DNA of 64,000 bases, from positions 1,364,001 through 1,428,000 of the forward strand of contig CBDDCT010000006.1 of assembly GCA_965226185.1 (NCBI GenBank), in the 5' to 3' direction. The position numbers were made by a program, and so were the translations under genes. Below, piece after piece: positions 1 to 8,206 of the stretch. How positions within the stretch are numbered: position 1 is the stretch's first letter; every line of letters begins with the position of its first letter. The notes under the pieces were generated by a model that had not been told where the DNA came from, made no database searches, and worked only from the letters and a program-made list of their open reading frames with translations. This stretch comes from CBDCYS01 sp965226185. GTDB lineage: Bacteria; Acidobacteriota; Terriglobia; Bryobacterales; UBA6623.

Positions 1-384
1 CTCCAGCCGGCGAGAAGGCATCCATTCCGTCAGCCGCTGCTGGATCGAAGGCCACTCCGCCAGCAGCCAGCCAGCCAGTACGGCCCCCACCACGCATTGG
101 CCTAGCGCTTCGGCCAAATCCCACGGCTTCGCCGCCCGCTGGCTCGCCACCTGACGTTCGGTCAGCTTCGCCTTGAGCCACACCAGATAGGGATCGGGCA
201 GGGGCTTGTGATCCTCACTCTCGCGAGCAATCGCGCGCAGACTGTTGCTGATCAGCACGGCCTCGGCGCATGCCGGACACGCGGCGGCGTGCGCCTCGAG
301 TGCGTCGTCCCACTGGCCCGTCCTTGCAGCCCTTGACACACTCGCTTCTTGTGGACATCCTTTCGAGGAAGGGGCTGGGTTCAT
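1..384 (-). CDS. Putative zinc-finger anti-sigma factor (3' end outside window)
   Basis: The reading frame opens with an ATG whose ATGA overlaps the stop of the sigma gene upstream, so the two are translationally coupled. The protein starts MNPAPSSKGCPQEASV. Around residues 37-44 it has HAAACPAC, the H-x3-C-x2-C core of zinc-binding anti-sigma domains, and near residues 98-112 it has a hydrophobic stretch (CVVGAVLAGWLLAEW) that could span the membrane. The frame runs off the left edge of the window, so the periplasmic part is unseen. In this family the cytoplasmic zinc domain holds the cognate ECF sigma at the membrane until a signal frees it; that role is inferred from the motif and from its position directly after the sigma gene. 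Confidence 0.72.
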   Translation of the reverse strand, partial: MNPAPSSKGCPQEASVSRAARTGQWDDALEAHAAACPACAEAVLISNSLRAIARESEDHKPLPDPYLVWLKAKLTERQVASQRAAKPWDLAEALGQCVVGAVLAGWLLAEWPSIQQRLTEWMPSRRLE

Positions 385-1013
385 GACCTTACCTCCGCGG
401 TTTTGATCTTCGGGCCGAGACCCTTTTCCCTCAGGGTATCCGCCATTTTACGCCGCGCGCGAAACAGCAACACCTTGACGCTGTTCTCCCGCAGCCCGAG
501 CATCGAGGCAATCTCGCGATGTTCAAAGCCCTCGACATAGGCCAGCCAAAGCAACGATCGCTGCTGTGGCTTGAGGGTCTGGAAGACTCTTGACAAGTCG
601 TGGCCGAGCTCCATTTTGGCCTCGGTTGTCTTCTGCTTGCCGGCGAAGGCCTTCCAGTCCCAGCGTTGTTCGCGATTCAAACGGCGCCAGTGGTCCACCA
701 AAAGACTGCTGGCGATCTTGTACAGATACGCTTTCTGTTCCGAGGGTTCGAGATCTCCCGGTGCTACCCGCAGGAACTTCAAGAACGCGTCTTGCAATAT
801 GTCGTCCGCCAAATCAGCGCTGCCCGCCGAGCGATGAATGTAGGACCGCAGTCCCGGCGCTGTCTTTTGATAGAAGACCTGGAACGCGGCTTCATCCATC
901 ATCCGGCCAGCCGCTGGGCTGTGAGTGGCCGCTGGCATGACCTCGATCGAGGCGACTTGCATCGAGGCCCCCTGCATCGAAGAATTGTACAGGGCTGCGT
1001 GGCGGAGCGTCAT
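381..1013 (-). CDS. RNA polymerase ECF-subfamily sigma factor
   Basis: This is a two-domain ECF sigma factor. Region 2 (about residues 43-85) includes LADDILQDAFLKFLR, and region 4 is a helix-turn-helix near the C terminus (LAYVEGFEHREIASMLGL, then ENSVKVLLFRARRKM). It lacks regions 1 and 3, as expected. It should direct RNA polymerase to a small regulon under control of the downstream anti-sigma gene, which it overlaps by ATGA. The longest frame starts at 1013, but an in-frame ATG at 962 sits behind a purine-rich GGGGG at good spacing, and the sigma homology begins only near residue 40. The true start is therefore uncertain. The membrane-protein gene 110 bp upstream on the same strand may share the transcript. 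Confidence 0.85.
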   Translation of the reverse strand: MTLRHAALYNSSMQGASMQVASIEVMPAATHSPAAGRMMDEAAFQVFYQKTAPGLRSYIHRSAGSADLADDILQDAFLKFLRVAPGDLEPSEQKAYLYKIASSLLVDHWRRLNREQRWDWKAFAGKQKTTEAKMELGHDLSRVFQTLKPQQRSLLWLAYVEGFEHREIASMLGLRENSVKVLLFRARRKMADTLREKGLGPKIKTAEVRS

Positions 1014-1122
1014 CCGAGTTTACCGTGTTTGTGACCAAGCAACTCCCGCCGACCCGAGAACATCAACAAGTCGGCTTCCCATCGAAGATCCGAGATGTGC
1101 CCCAGCATCGTCGTCCGGGGGG

Positions 1123-1608
1123 TCAGGTGATGCTGGAACCGCCCAAGCTTTGTGACCCCGCGGTCGTCGGCCCATCGGGCTTGCTACCTTCGTCGTCCGC
1201 TTCCCAGCTCTTGGACAGCCGCAGAGAGACGAACGCCGCGATCAAGAAGCCGACCCCCAATGCGATGAACAATGTACCCGGGATCACCAATGGCGATACT
1301 TTGTATGTCGCTACCAGAAAACCTATCCCTAAGAACAGCATGATAAACCCGGCTCTTATGTGCTTCAGGGCGCGTTCCTTCGGGCTTACGTGGTCCGTTC
1401 CGAGGTCCTCGATCATTTTTCTCCCGCCTTCGGTTTCGAGAAACTGGGCCAGTTCGGTTCCCGAACCAAACTTGTCCAGCAGGTGCTTATGAAGCTCGGT
1501 TCGTGCTTGAACTCTTGCCTGTTTTTCGCGAGTTCCAAACCACACGATGAATACGACCATTACGAAAGCCGCGAAAGGTACCAATGTTCCAATTACTCCT
1601 GGGTCCAT
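1123..1608 (-). CDS. Small membrane protein of unknown function next to ECF sigma
   Basis: A 161-residue protein. Residues 5-23 form an N-terminal membrane segment (GVIGTLVPFAAFVMVVFIV). A charged cytoplasmic-looking stretch follows that contains LHKHLLDKFGSGTELAQFLE, and then two further hydrophobic segments around residues 85-130. The start is set at 1608 because AGGAGG lies 7 bases upstream; the open frame continues six codons further upstream without such a site. The layout (one TM, a short soluble region, two TMs) is seen in unnamed acidobacterial proteins next to ECF sigma genes. It may be part of the same sensing operon as the sigma/anti-sigma pair. No catalytic motif is visible and I assign no function. 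Confidence 0.7.
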   Translation of the reverse strand: MDPGVIGTLVPFAAFVMVVFIVWFGTREKQARVQARTELHKHLLDKFGSGTELAQFLETEGGRKMIEDLGTDHVSPKERALKHIRAGFIMLFLGIGFLVATYKVSPLVIPGTLFIALGVGFLIAAFVSLRLSKSWEADDEGSKPDGPTTAGSQSLGGSSIT

Positions 1609-1773
1609 AACAAGTCCTCCTTGCAATCTTTACGCTTTCCGTGAACCGCTGTGAGGGCCGCTCGACCAGCCCGGCTGGATCCATCAGAACGCGATCTCAC
1701 CTCCATAACGATTCAGCGGCCCGGCGGGTTAACAGCTTGAGCGAAGAAAACCAAAAACCGGCAAACAACAATC

Positions 1774-2367
1774 TCAACGGTCGCCGACCAGCTCTTGGCA
1801 ACGGAAGCAGTCGGTCGTATGATCGTTGACCATCCCGACCGCTTGCATGAAGGCATAGCAGATCGTCGATCCCACGAAGTTGAACCCGCGCTTCTTGAGG
1901 TCCTTGCTCAGGGCGTCGGACTCATTGCTGGTGGCGGGAACCTGCTGCAAGCTTTCCCAAGCATTGCGGATCGACCTGCCGCCGACGAACTGCCACAGAT
2001 AGGCGTCCAGCGAGCCAAACTCCTTCTGAACAGCCATCGCCGCTTTGGCGTTTCGAATCGCGGACTCGATCTTGAGGCGGTTGCGGACGATCCCAGGGTT
2101 CCGCAGCAGGCTGCCGGCCTTTGCCGGGCGAAAGCGCGCCACCTTCGCAACCTCGAAGCCCGCGAAGGCTTGCCGGTAGGCATCTCGCTTCTTGAGGATG
2201 GTCACCCAGCTTAGGCCGGCCTGGGCCCCTTCGAGGATCAGGAACTCAAACAGCTTCCGGTCATCGTGAAGCGGCACGCCCCATTCCTGGTCGTGATAAT
2301 CGATCTCGATCGGAGTCTTGGCCCAATTACAACGGGTTCGGTCTGGCATACGAGGTTGGTCTGACAT
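1774..2367 (-). CDS. tag: DNA-3-methyladenine glycosylase I
   Basis: Base-excision repair enzyme that removes 3-methyladenine from alkylated DNA. The 197-residue product lines up with E. coli Tag over its whole length. The zinc-snap ligands correspond to C13, H25 (DYHDQEWGVP), H183 and C187 (VNDHTTDC). The active-site motif LFEFLILEGAQAGLSW carries the expected glutamate at residue 45, and ALSKDLKKRGFNFVG with TICYAFMQA marks the HhH-like C-terminal half. The length is normal for the family and nothing appears broken. It stands alone, facing the same way as the sigma operon but separated from it by about 165 bp, and has a palindromic repeat element on its upstream side. Confidence 0.95.
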   Translation of the reverse strand: MSDQPRMPDRTRCNWAKTPIEIDYHDQEWGVPLHDDRKLFEFLILEGAQAGLSWVTILKKRDAYRQAFAGFEVAKVARFRPAKAGSLLRNPGIVRNRLKIESAIRNAKAAMAVQKEFGSLDAYLWQFVGGRSIRNAWESLQQVPATSNESDALSKDLKKRGFNFVGSTICYAFMQAVGMVNDHTTDCFRCQELVGDR

Positions 2368-2384
2368 GTCGACGTTGCCGGCAC

Positions 2385-2590
2385 GTGGCGCAAGCTCTTA
2401 GCTTGCCGAGCCGGCACTCATGCCGGCTCTTGCGTGGATCGGGCTACCCAAATCTCTGTTGGTTCGCCGAAGCTGCCGCGAGAGCACCGCCACCGGAATG
2501 TCTTGCTCTGCCTAGCTGGAACACGGGTAGCCATCCGAGGCCAAGCGTCGAGATAAGTCTCGACGCGGCAAGCAAGAGTGCTTGCGCCAC
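2385..2590. repeat. Palindromic MITE-like element with nested hairpins
   Basis: About 206 bp between tag and the RraA-like gene. Its ends are inverted copies of GTGGCGCAAGC (2385-2404 and 2568-2590, where the right end read in reverse is GTGGCGCAAGCACTC). Inside are two perfect hairpins: GAGCCGGCA/TGCCGGCTC with a 4-base loop at 2408-2429, and CGTCGAGA/TCTCGACG with a TAAG loop at 2546-2565. There is no credible ORF. The structure resembles a miniature inverted-repeat or REP-type element and would fold strongly as RNA. Confidence 0.6.
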
Positions 2591-2635
2591 GTCAGGCCTG
2601 CGCTATGGCTCCGGCACGCTCGTGCGGCGAGCAGG

Positions 2636-3535
2636 TCACTGAGCCTTCTTGATTTCGGCTATGCGCTTCTTCTTGTAAGCGTCGTATTCTTTTTGCAGCT
2701 CCGGGCTCAACGGACCGCCGTAAAGGTCGCTGGCCTTGTGCTTGCCGGTGAGGAATTTGTTTTTCGTCCAGTCGTCTTTGATGTGGATGAGGTCGGCCCG
2801 GTCAAGGACCTTTTCGACCAGGTGCGGAGGAATAAACATGACGCCGGTCCGGTCGCCCAAAACAACGTCGCCCGGCAGCACGGCCGCGTGCCCAACGTGT
2901 ATCGGGATGTTGATTCCCACCACGACCACTCCGCTCACCGCTGCAGGGTGGGGTTTGCGGAAGTAGATCTGCGTCGGCAAATCGTAGGTCCCCTGCAAGT
3001 CGCGTATGGTTCCGTCGACGACCGCGCCCTTCCCGGTGGCCCCGTAGATCGCGGCCGCCAGGTTGTCCCCTCCGAAGTTGTGTCCCGCAGCCCCGCCCAT
3101 CAGGTCAACGACCGGAATATCACCCTTTTGCAGGACGTCGATGACCTTTTGGGTCGTCCGGTCGGACATTCCTTTGGCCTTGGCGTCGGCGTCAACAAAC
3201 TCCTTGAGGTCGGGACGCAGCGGCAAGTATTGCGCCGTGACAGCGCGACCGACCAGCGTCTTGCCGGGATGGAGGATCTGAAAATCACCCGCGTACTGGC
3301 GCCTGTAACCCTCGCCGCGCAGGACTCCCCAGGCTTCTTCTATCGATAGCTTGGCGACACGTTCCAGCAGTGCGTCGGGAACTTTCGGACGCCCGTCCGG
3401 AAAACGCTCGTAGGGGTTGAGCTTGGTCAGCTCGATCATCTCGTCCCGGCTTAACGAAAGAATTTGACCCTGAGCGGAGGTTGCGAGCGTGCAGGCTAGA
3501 GCGATGGCGAAGGCTATAGTTAGAAGTAATCTCAT
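2636..3535 (-). CDS. Secreted RraA/dimethylmenaquinone methyltransferase-like family protein
   Basis: A 299-residue protein starting at ATG 3535 with a clear signal peptide (MRLLLTIAFAIALACTLATS, cleavage likely after AQG). The mature part carries the RraA-like fold: GRAVTAQYLPLR, then DIPVVDLMGGAAGHNFGG, GAVVDGTIRDL and HPAAVSGVVVVGIN, then PGDVVLGDRTGVMFIP. The GxxxDGxxRD-type motif (VVDGTIRDL) and the PGD..GD stretch are those of the HMG/CHA-aldolase and RNase-E-inhibitor superfamily, which bind metal and oxo-acids. Family members include 4-hydroxy-4-methyl-2-oxoglutarate aldolases; the exact substrate cannot be told here. Export of an RraA-like protein is unusual for E. coli but common in planctomycete and acidobacterial genomes. 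The frame is open further upstream, but only this start gives a signal peptide. Confidence 0.85.
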   Translation of the reverse strand: MRLLLTIAFAIALACTLATSAQGQILSLSRDEMIELTKLNPYERFPDGRPKVPDALLERVAKLSIEEAWGVLRGEGYRRQYAGDFQILHPGKTLVGRAVTAQYLPLRPDLKEFVDADAKAKGMSDRTTQKVIDVLQKGDIPVVDLMGGAAGHNFGGDNLAAAIYGATGKGAVVDGTIRDLQGTYDLPTQIYFRKPHPAAVSGVVVVGINIPIHVGHAAVLPGDVVLGDRTGVMFIPPHLVEKVLDRADLIHIKDDWTKNKFLTGKHKASDLYGGPLSPELQKEYDAYKKKRIAEIKKAQ

Positions 3536-3628
3536 GGCTGGACTCCGATACGATGGTTGGGGTGGACAGCGATCATCATAAGCCTTTGCGCCGCCGCTTT
3601 CAACCGGGGCGGGCGCGCCTGGTCGCCC

Positions 3629-3852
3629 GCCGTGAGGCGAAAAAGGGGGACTGCCATCCGATTTTCGCTCGTTGCACCGCTTTCTTTCCAACACGGTTGG
3701 GCGGCGAAAAATCGGTGGCTGGAAGCTGTGAAAAAATCGGGGACTGCCACAAGCGGCTACTTCCAGGTCCTTGTTTATCAGTAACCCATTTGGCCGCGGC
3801 TGGCTGTCCCAGCATTTTTTCACAGCTTTCTGTACCCTTTTTTCGCCGTGGC
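3629..3852. repeat. Intergenic repeat cluster around GGGGACTGCC
   Basis: The 330-bp gap between the RraA-like gene and rlmB holds three related units. GGCGAAAAAGGGGGACTGCC lies near 3635-3655. GGCGAAAAATCGGTGGCTGGAAGCTGTGAAAAAATCGGGGACTGCC (quoted here only as two parts: GGCGAAAAATCGG, then GCTGTGAAAAAATCGGGGA) lies near 3702-3750. A third unit, inverted, spans 3800-3850. No coding potential is evident. They resemble REP-like units, whose mobilisation is usually by a RAYT transposase not present here. Confidence 0.45.
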
Positions 3853-3866
3853 ACGGAGGCCGGGAG

Positions 3867-4706
3867 GTGAAGACAGACCGCCTGTCCGGCATCAACGCCG
3901 TTTCTGAGGCACTGCGCTCCGGCCGCCATTTGGAGCGCGTGCTAGTCGTTCGCGGCGGGAAGAACCCGCGTTTGCAAGCGATCATCGATGACTGCCGCCA
4001 GGCGGGAGTACCTGTGCGCTTCGAAGGACGCGAAGCCCTCGACCGTTTCGTCGGCGGCAAGAACCACCAAGGCGTCGCGGCGATCGGCTCGGCCGCAACC
4101 TACGCGAAGCTGAACGAAGTCCTCGAGAAGCTTGCCAAGCCAGGGCTGATCGTCGTTCTCGACGGCGTGGAAGATCCCCACAACTTGGGGGCCATACTTC
4201 GCTCGGCCCATGCCGCTGGAGCCGACGCGGTAGTCGTTCCCGAACGGCGCTCCGCTCCGCTGAGTGAAGCGGTTGCTAAAGCCTCGGCCGGCGCCATCGA
4301 ATACCTGCCCGTGTGCCGCGTCAAGAACTTGAACCGTGCCTTGAAGCAACTGAAAGACGCCGGTTTCTGGGTCTATGGCCTCGACGAGAGGGCCAAGCAG
4401 CTCTACGGCGGGGGCGATTACACGCGGCATACCGCCCTGGTCCTGGGCGGGGAAGGGAAGGGGCTGCATCGGCTGACCGCCGAGCGCTGCGACGCACTAG
4501 TCAGGATTCCGGTCGCCGGCCGCATTGCTTCGCTGAACGTTTCCGTCGCCGCCGGAATCGTTCTCTTTGAAGTGGTGCGGCAGCGGGAGAACAATCGCGG
4601 CTCGGAAGTCCGCGCAAGCCAGGGCGAGAGTTCGGCTAACCGGAAGCGAGTCCGGTCGCGAGATGCAACAGAGCCGCCAAATCCCGAACAAGTCCGATCG
4701 TCTTAA
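3867..4706 (+). CDS. rlmB: TrmH-family 23S rRNA (guanosine-2'-O)-methyltransferase (RlmB-like)
   Basis: A SPOUT methyltransferase that should 2'-O-methylate a guanosine of 23S rRNA. The N-terminal substrate-binding part (DRLSGINAVSEALRSGRHLE) is followed by the knotted catalytic domain with its three motifs: DPHNLGAILRSA, LVLGGEGKGLHRL and SLNVSVAAGI. I chose GTG 3867 because GGAGG lies 7 bases upstream and RlmB homology starts there; the open frame goes back to 3771 without a ribosome site. The protein is 279 residues, some 30 longer than usual, with an Arg/Ser-rich tail that has no family counterpart. Its 3' third (4281-4610) is duplicated at 7157-7486, so the tail may come from the rearrangement. 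Confidence 0.9.
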   Translation: MKTDRLSGINAVSEALRSGRHLERVLVVRGGKNPRLQAIIDDCRQAGVPVRFEGREALDRFVGGKNHQGVAAIGSAATYAKLNEVLEKLAKPGLIVVLDGVEDPHNLGAILRSAHAAGADAVVVPERRSAPLSEAVAKASAGAIEYLPVCRVKNLNRALKQLKDAGFWVYGLDERAKQLYGGGDYTRHTALVLGGEGKGLHRLTAERCDALVRIPVAGRIASLNVSVAAGIVLFEVVRQRENNRGSEVRASQGESSANRKRVRSRDATEPPNPEQVRSS

Positions 4707-4731
4707 ACTAGGAGAATCCCGGGAGGATGAA

Positions 4732-6969
4732 ATGTTTCGAGACCTGCGGTTTGGCGCGCGGATGCTGCTGAAGCAGCCCGGCTTCACCCTGATCGCCGTC
4801 CTGACGCTGGCTCTTGGCATCGGCGCAACCTCGGCGGTTTTCAGCCTCATTCAAGGCGTCCTGCTGACGCCGCCGCCTTACCCGCAGCCGGAGCAGCTCG
4901 TGCTGGTTCGGTCCGCGCGCACCGACGGCCAACAAAACAGGGGCACCTGGCCCGCCGCGCAATGGATGGAATGGCAAACCGAGGCGGAGTCGTTTGAGGC
5001 GATCGCCGCGTACAACTTCACATGGAACTATCTGATCTCCCCCGAAAATACGGAATGGTTCCAGGGGCTACAGGTGACGAGCGACTACTTCTCCGTGGTC
5101 GGACTCGAACCCGTATTGGGACGGACCTTCCTGGAATCGGAACACGGGCCATCGGCGGAGCGGGTCGTCATCCTCGGTTATGAGTTTTGGCAGCGCAGGT
5201 TCAATGGTGATACGAACATCCTGGGCAAGACGATCCGCGTCAGCCGCCAGGAAACACCTTCCACGGTCATCGGCGTTATGCCACCCAGCGTTCGGTTTCT
5301 GCCATCGCCGAACAATGCGCAAGAGCCAAACTACGACGTGAACGCGCTGGTTGATGCCTGGTTTCCGGCCGCGCCGAACCCAGAGCGGCTTAAGCGGGCA
5401 CGATGGAACGTCGTGGGGCGTCTCGAAAGCGGCGTGACGCCGGAGGAGGCGCAAGCCGAGCTCGCCCTCATCGCCCAAAGGCAGGCGCAAGCCGACCCGG
5501 AATTAGTTGGGCTCACGCCCAAAGTCCAATCCCTCACCGCCGAATTCAACCGCGATGGCGAGCGCATCCTGCTGCCTCTGTTCGGCGCGGCCGCGCTCGT
5601 ATTGTTGATCGCCTGCGGGAATGTGGCGGCCCTGCTGCTGCTGCGCGGTGTGCAACGCCAGCAGGAGTACGCCGTGCGAAGCGCCCTCGGCGCCGGTCGC
5701 GCAGGGCTGTTCCGGCAAGCGTCCGCGGAAAGTCTGCTACTCGCGCTGGCGGGCGGAGGGCTGGGCGCCGGCCTGGCGCTTGGAGTGGTCTGGGTGTTCA
5801 AGCTGATCGGCGGGCATGCCATCCCTCGTCTTGACGCCGTGACCGCCGGATGGCCGGTCCTGGGTTGCGGACTCGGCTTGGCGATCGTGGCTGCTATGCT
5901 CGCCGGACTCATCCCGGCATACCGCGCCTCCCGACTCGCCCCGATGGAGGTGCTCAAGACTGCCGGACCGAAAAGCACCGCGGGTCGAGGTGAACGGCGC
6001 CTCTTGCGATCGGTGACGATAGCGCAGACGGCGCTGACGCTGGTATTGCTCGTGGGGGCCGGCCTGCTGATTCGAACCATGATCAATCTGTCCAACGTAC
6101 AGTCGGGATACGAGACATCGCACGTCCTGACGATGAGCGTCACCAACGTTGAGAGAAGCTTGTCCGATTTCCACGTCCGGGCTTTGGAGCGCGTGTCCGC
6201 GCTTCCCGGCATCCAGCATGCCGCATTCGCCTGGGGCGTTCCACTTACCGGCAACAGTTGGCCGGGCAGGATCGCAATCGAAGGACAAGCCGCCGCTGGC
6301 AGGGTGAGTGATGAGATCTCGGTGGCGGTACGCTCCATCACGCCGGGCTACTTCGAGCTCCTCGGTCTGGATGTTTCCGACGGGCGGGACTTCCGTTCCA
6401 GCGACAACAAAGAGGCGCCCAGCGTCGCTGTCATCAACCAGGCGTTCGTGGATCGTTACTTTCCCGACACCATTGCGGTCGGGAAAACACTTTGGATGCG
6501 CGGGCGCGATGGTCCCCCCACGGAAATCATCGGCGTCGTGGCGAACAGCCGCTCCGACGACCTGACTCAGCAGGCCGTGCCGGAGATCTACACTTCACTC
6601 TGGCAAGAGCGCGTGTTCAGTTGGGAGCTGATGATCCGAACCGAAACGGACCCCCTCTCGCTGTCGGTGGCCTCCCGCCGCCATGAGATCGCGATTCGCA
6701 CCGCGGTCGGCGCCGAGCGGCGGGACATTCGGAAGCTGATTCTTTCCGACGGCTTCCGGCTGATCGCGGGCGGCGTGGTCGCCGGGCTTGCTGGCGCGCT
6801 GGTGCTGTCGCGCGTGCTGAGATCGTTCCTGTTTGAAGTGGAGCCAACCGACCCAGCCACCCTAATCGGAGTGGGATTGTTGTTCGTAGGCGTCGCACTG
6901 CTGGCATGCTGGGTGCCCACTCGCCGCGCTTTAGAGGTTCATCCCCTGGAAGCCCTCAGATACGAGTGA
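4732..6969 (+). CDS. Acidobacterial duplicated orphan permease (ADOP), MacB/FtsX type, with internal deletion
   Basis: A 745-residue inner-membrane permease. Order: an N-terminal TM (FTLIAVLTLALGIGATSAVF), a first MacB-like periplasmic core to about residue 260, FtsX TMs (LFGAAALVLLIACGNVAALL onward), a central TM, a second periplasmic core, and a final FtsX region ending HPLEALRYE. GGAGG 5 bases before ATG 4732 fixes the start. ADOPs lack their own ATPase; their role in export is not settled. Oddity: where family members have a linker plus a TM helix before the conserved 'R-E-I-x-I-R-x-A-x-G-A' motif, this protein jumps from TETDPLSLS directly to VASRRHEIAIRTAVGA. Roughly 60-70 residues, including one TM, are therefore missing in frame and the C-terminal topology is probably defective. 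Confidence 0.88.
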   Translation: MFRDLRFGARMLLKQPGFTLIAVLTLALGIGATSAVFSLIQGVLLTPPPYPQPEQLVLVRSARTDGQQNRGTWPAAQWMEWQTEAESFEAIAAYNFTWNYLISPENTEWFQGLQVTSDYFSVVGLEPVLGRTFLESEHGPSAERVVILGYEFWQRRFNGDTNILGKTIRVSRQETPSTVIGVMPPSVRFLPSPNNAQEPNYDVNALVDAWFPAAPNPERLKRARWNVVGRLESGVTPEEAQAELALIAQRQAQADPELVGLTPKVQSLTAEFNRDGERILLPLFGAAALVLLIACGNVAALLLLRGVQRQQEYAVRSALGAGRAGLFRQASAESLLLALAGGGLGAGLALGVVWVFKLIGGHAIPRLDAVTAGWPVLGCGLGLAIVAAMLAGLIPAYRASRLAPMEVLKTAGPKSTAGRGERRLLRSVTIAQTALTLVLLVGAGLLIRTMINLSNVQSGYETSHVLTMSVTNVERSLSDFHVRALERVSALPGIQHAAFAWGVPLTGNSWPGRIAIEGQAAAGRVSDEISVAVRSITPGYFELLGLDVSDGRDFRSSDNKEAPSVAVINQAFVDRYFPDTIAVGKTLWMRGRDGPPTEIIGVVANSRSDDLTQQAVPEIYTSLWQERVFSWELMIRTETDPLSLSVASRRHEIAIRTAVGAERRDIRKLILSDGFRLIAGGVVAGLAGALVLSRVLRSFLFEVEPTDPATLIGVGLLFVGVALLACWVPTRRALEVHPLEALRYE

Positions 6970-7093
6970 GCGGTGATCCAGACTGAATCGTCTTGGCGCT
7001 TCTGGGGTTGTACGTTCACGATTGATCACGTATCGGACCGGCTTGTCAGTGACAGTGCCAAGCTGGGCAATAATCTTCAAAGCTTAATACTGG

Positions 7094-7113
7094 CTCCGGG
7101 CGCAAGCCCGGAG
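7094..7113 (+). other. Perfect GC hairpin with GCAA loop downstream of the permease gene
   Basis: CTCCGGGC, loop GCAA, GCCCGGAG: an 8-bp perfect stem with a GNRA tetraloop, 125 bp after the permease stop. No T-run follows, so it is not a standard intrinsic terminator. It could be a processing or transcript-end stabilising hairpin, or a REP-like unit. Confidence 0.4.
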
Positions 7114-7156
7114 ATGCGAGTTTGGCCTTTCTGACGTGGTGCGCGCCTCCCGGCGG

Positions 7157-7486
7157 GCCTCGGCCGGCGCCATCGAATATCTGCCCGTGTGCCGCGTCAA
7201 GAACTTGAACCGTGCCTTGAAACAACTGAAAGACGCCGGTTTCTGGGTCTATGGCCTCGACGAGAGGGCCAAGCAGCTCTACGGCGGGGGCGATTACACG
7301 CGGCATACCGCCCTGGTCCTGGGCGGGGAAGGGAAGGGGCTGCATCGGCTGACCGCCGAGCGCTGCGACGCACTAGTCAGGATTCCGGTCGCCGGCCGCA
7401 TTGCTTCGCTGAACGTTTCCGTCGCCGCCGGAATCGTTCTCTTTGAAGCGGTGCGCCAAAGGCAGAACAATCGCGGCTCGGAAGTC
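7157..7486 (+). pseudogene. Duplicated 3' fragment of rlmB
   Basis: These 330 bp repeat 4281-4610 of rlmB in direct orientation with only a handful of substitutions. They encode the catalytic C-terminal part (YLPVCRVKNLNRALKQL through SLNVSVAAGIVLFE). There is no N-terminal half and no plausible start, and after 7486 the frame runs into unrelated sequence. The two copies bracket the ADOP gene, so homologous recombination between them would remove about 2.9 kb carrying that gene. Confidence 0.88.
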
Positions 7487-7870
7487 GGTAGTGGGTCAGT
7501 TTGGAAGGCCAATCCTGGATAGCTTACGAATGGACGACGATCCGGGAGTTCTGGATCTTCAGTCAACCCCGCGCCGACAGGGAGGATCTCTCCAGATCGG
7601 CGCTCCACGGCCGAGCCATTGGAAACAAACGAGGTCTTATCGTAGGATCATGGGATTGCGGCACAGCGCAATCGGTTCTAACCAGTTCACAATGGGAGAG
7701 GGAAGTGAAGAAACTGTACAGTTTGATTCTGAAGCTGACCCGTGACAAACGCAGTCATTTTCCGTGAGCACACACTGTTCGGTTCGGAATTCGCCAGAAG
7801 GTCGAGCATCAAGCTACCGGGCGGGTCCCTTCACCGTTTGTTCAGACACGCTTGGAACTGCGGAGGTAGG
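7487..7870. other. Intergenic, no gene seen; weak inverted ends
   Basis: No convincing ORF. GGGTCAGTTTGGAA near 7495 and its imperfect inverse ending near 7741 (read in reverse GGGTCAGCTTCAGAAT) might be the ends of a 250-bp degenerate element, but the match is short. Confidence 0.25.
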
Positions 7871-7873
7871 CGG

Positions 7874-8099
7874 CTAGGGCAAAGGAATACGGACATCGAC
7901 GCGCGTGCCCTTCCCGGGGAGAGACTTGACAGAGAAGCTCCCAGACACCAGCCGCGCTCGCTCTTCCATGCTGGTCAAGCCGATCCCTCGTTCCCCATTC
8001 TGTAGCTCAGTGTCAAAACCAAAACCGTCGTCGCTGACAGCAAGACAGACACTATCCTTGGTTTTGGTGACAGACACCTCAGCCTGTTTCGCATCTGAG
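7874..8099 (-). pseudogene. C-terminal ATPase part of the IS-split receiver-histidine kinase
   Basis: The reading frame runs SDAKQAEVSVTKTKDSVCLA, then SDDGFGFD and GERGIGLTSMEERARLVSG, ending KGTRVDVRIPLP at TAG 7874-7876. DDGFGFD is the G1 box and GIGLTSM the G2 box of a HATPase_c domain of the NarX/DegS type. This is the missing tail of the gene whose front lies at 12104-12974. Joining the two sides of the 8100-12103 insertion at the CTGAG target duplication gives an unbroken NVRKHSDAKQAEVSVTK. The kinase is therefore split, not a separate gene. Confidence 0.9.
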
Positions 8100-8206
8100 C
8101 CCGGATTTCCACTTTAGTTTCGGTTCTGCTAACCATCGGGTGACCTCGGACGCCTTTATTTATGCGGGTTGAAAAGCAATCAAGGCGCTGAGGAGATCAA
8201 CACCCA

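Noticed and set aside
2636..4060. 474-residue form of the RraA-like protein
   Set aside because: It would run through the intergenic repeats and overlap rlmB; the signal peptide starts at 3535.
5331..6341. 336-residue ORF antisense to the ADOP permease
   Set aside because: Ser/Arg/Pro-rich shadow of a real gene.
7487..7745. Complete small mobile element
   Set aside because: The inverted ends match over too few bases and no flanking duplication is visible.
7874..8099. Independent small ATPase gene
   Set aside because: It has no start of its own and joins exactly to the hybrid kinase across the IS duplication.
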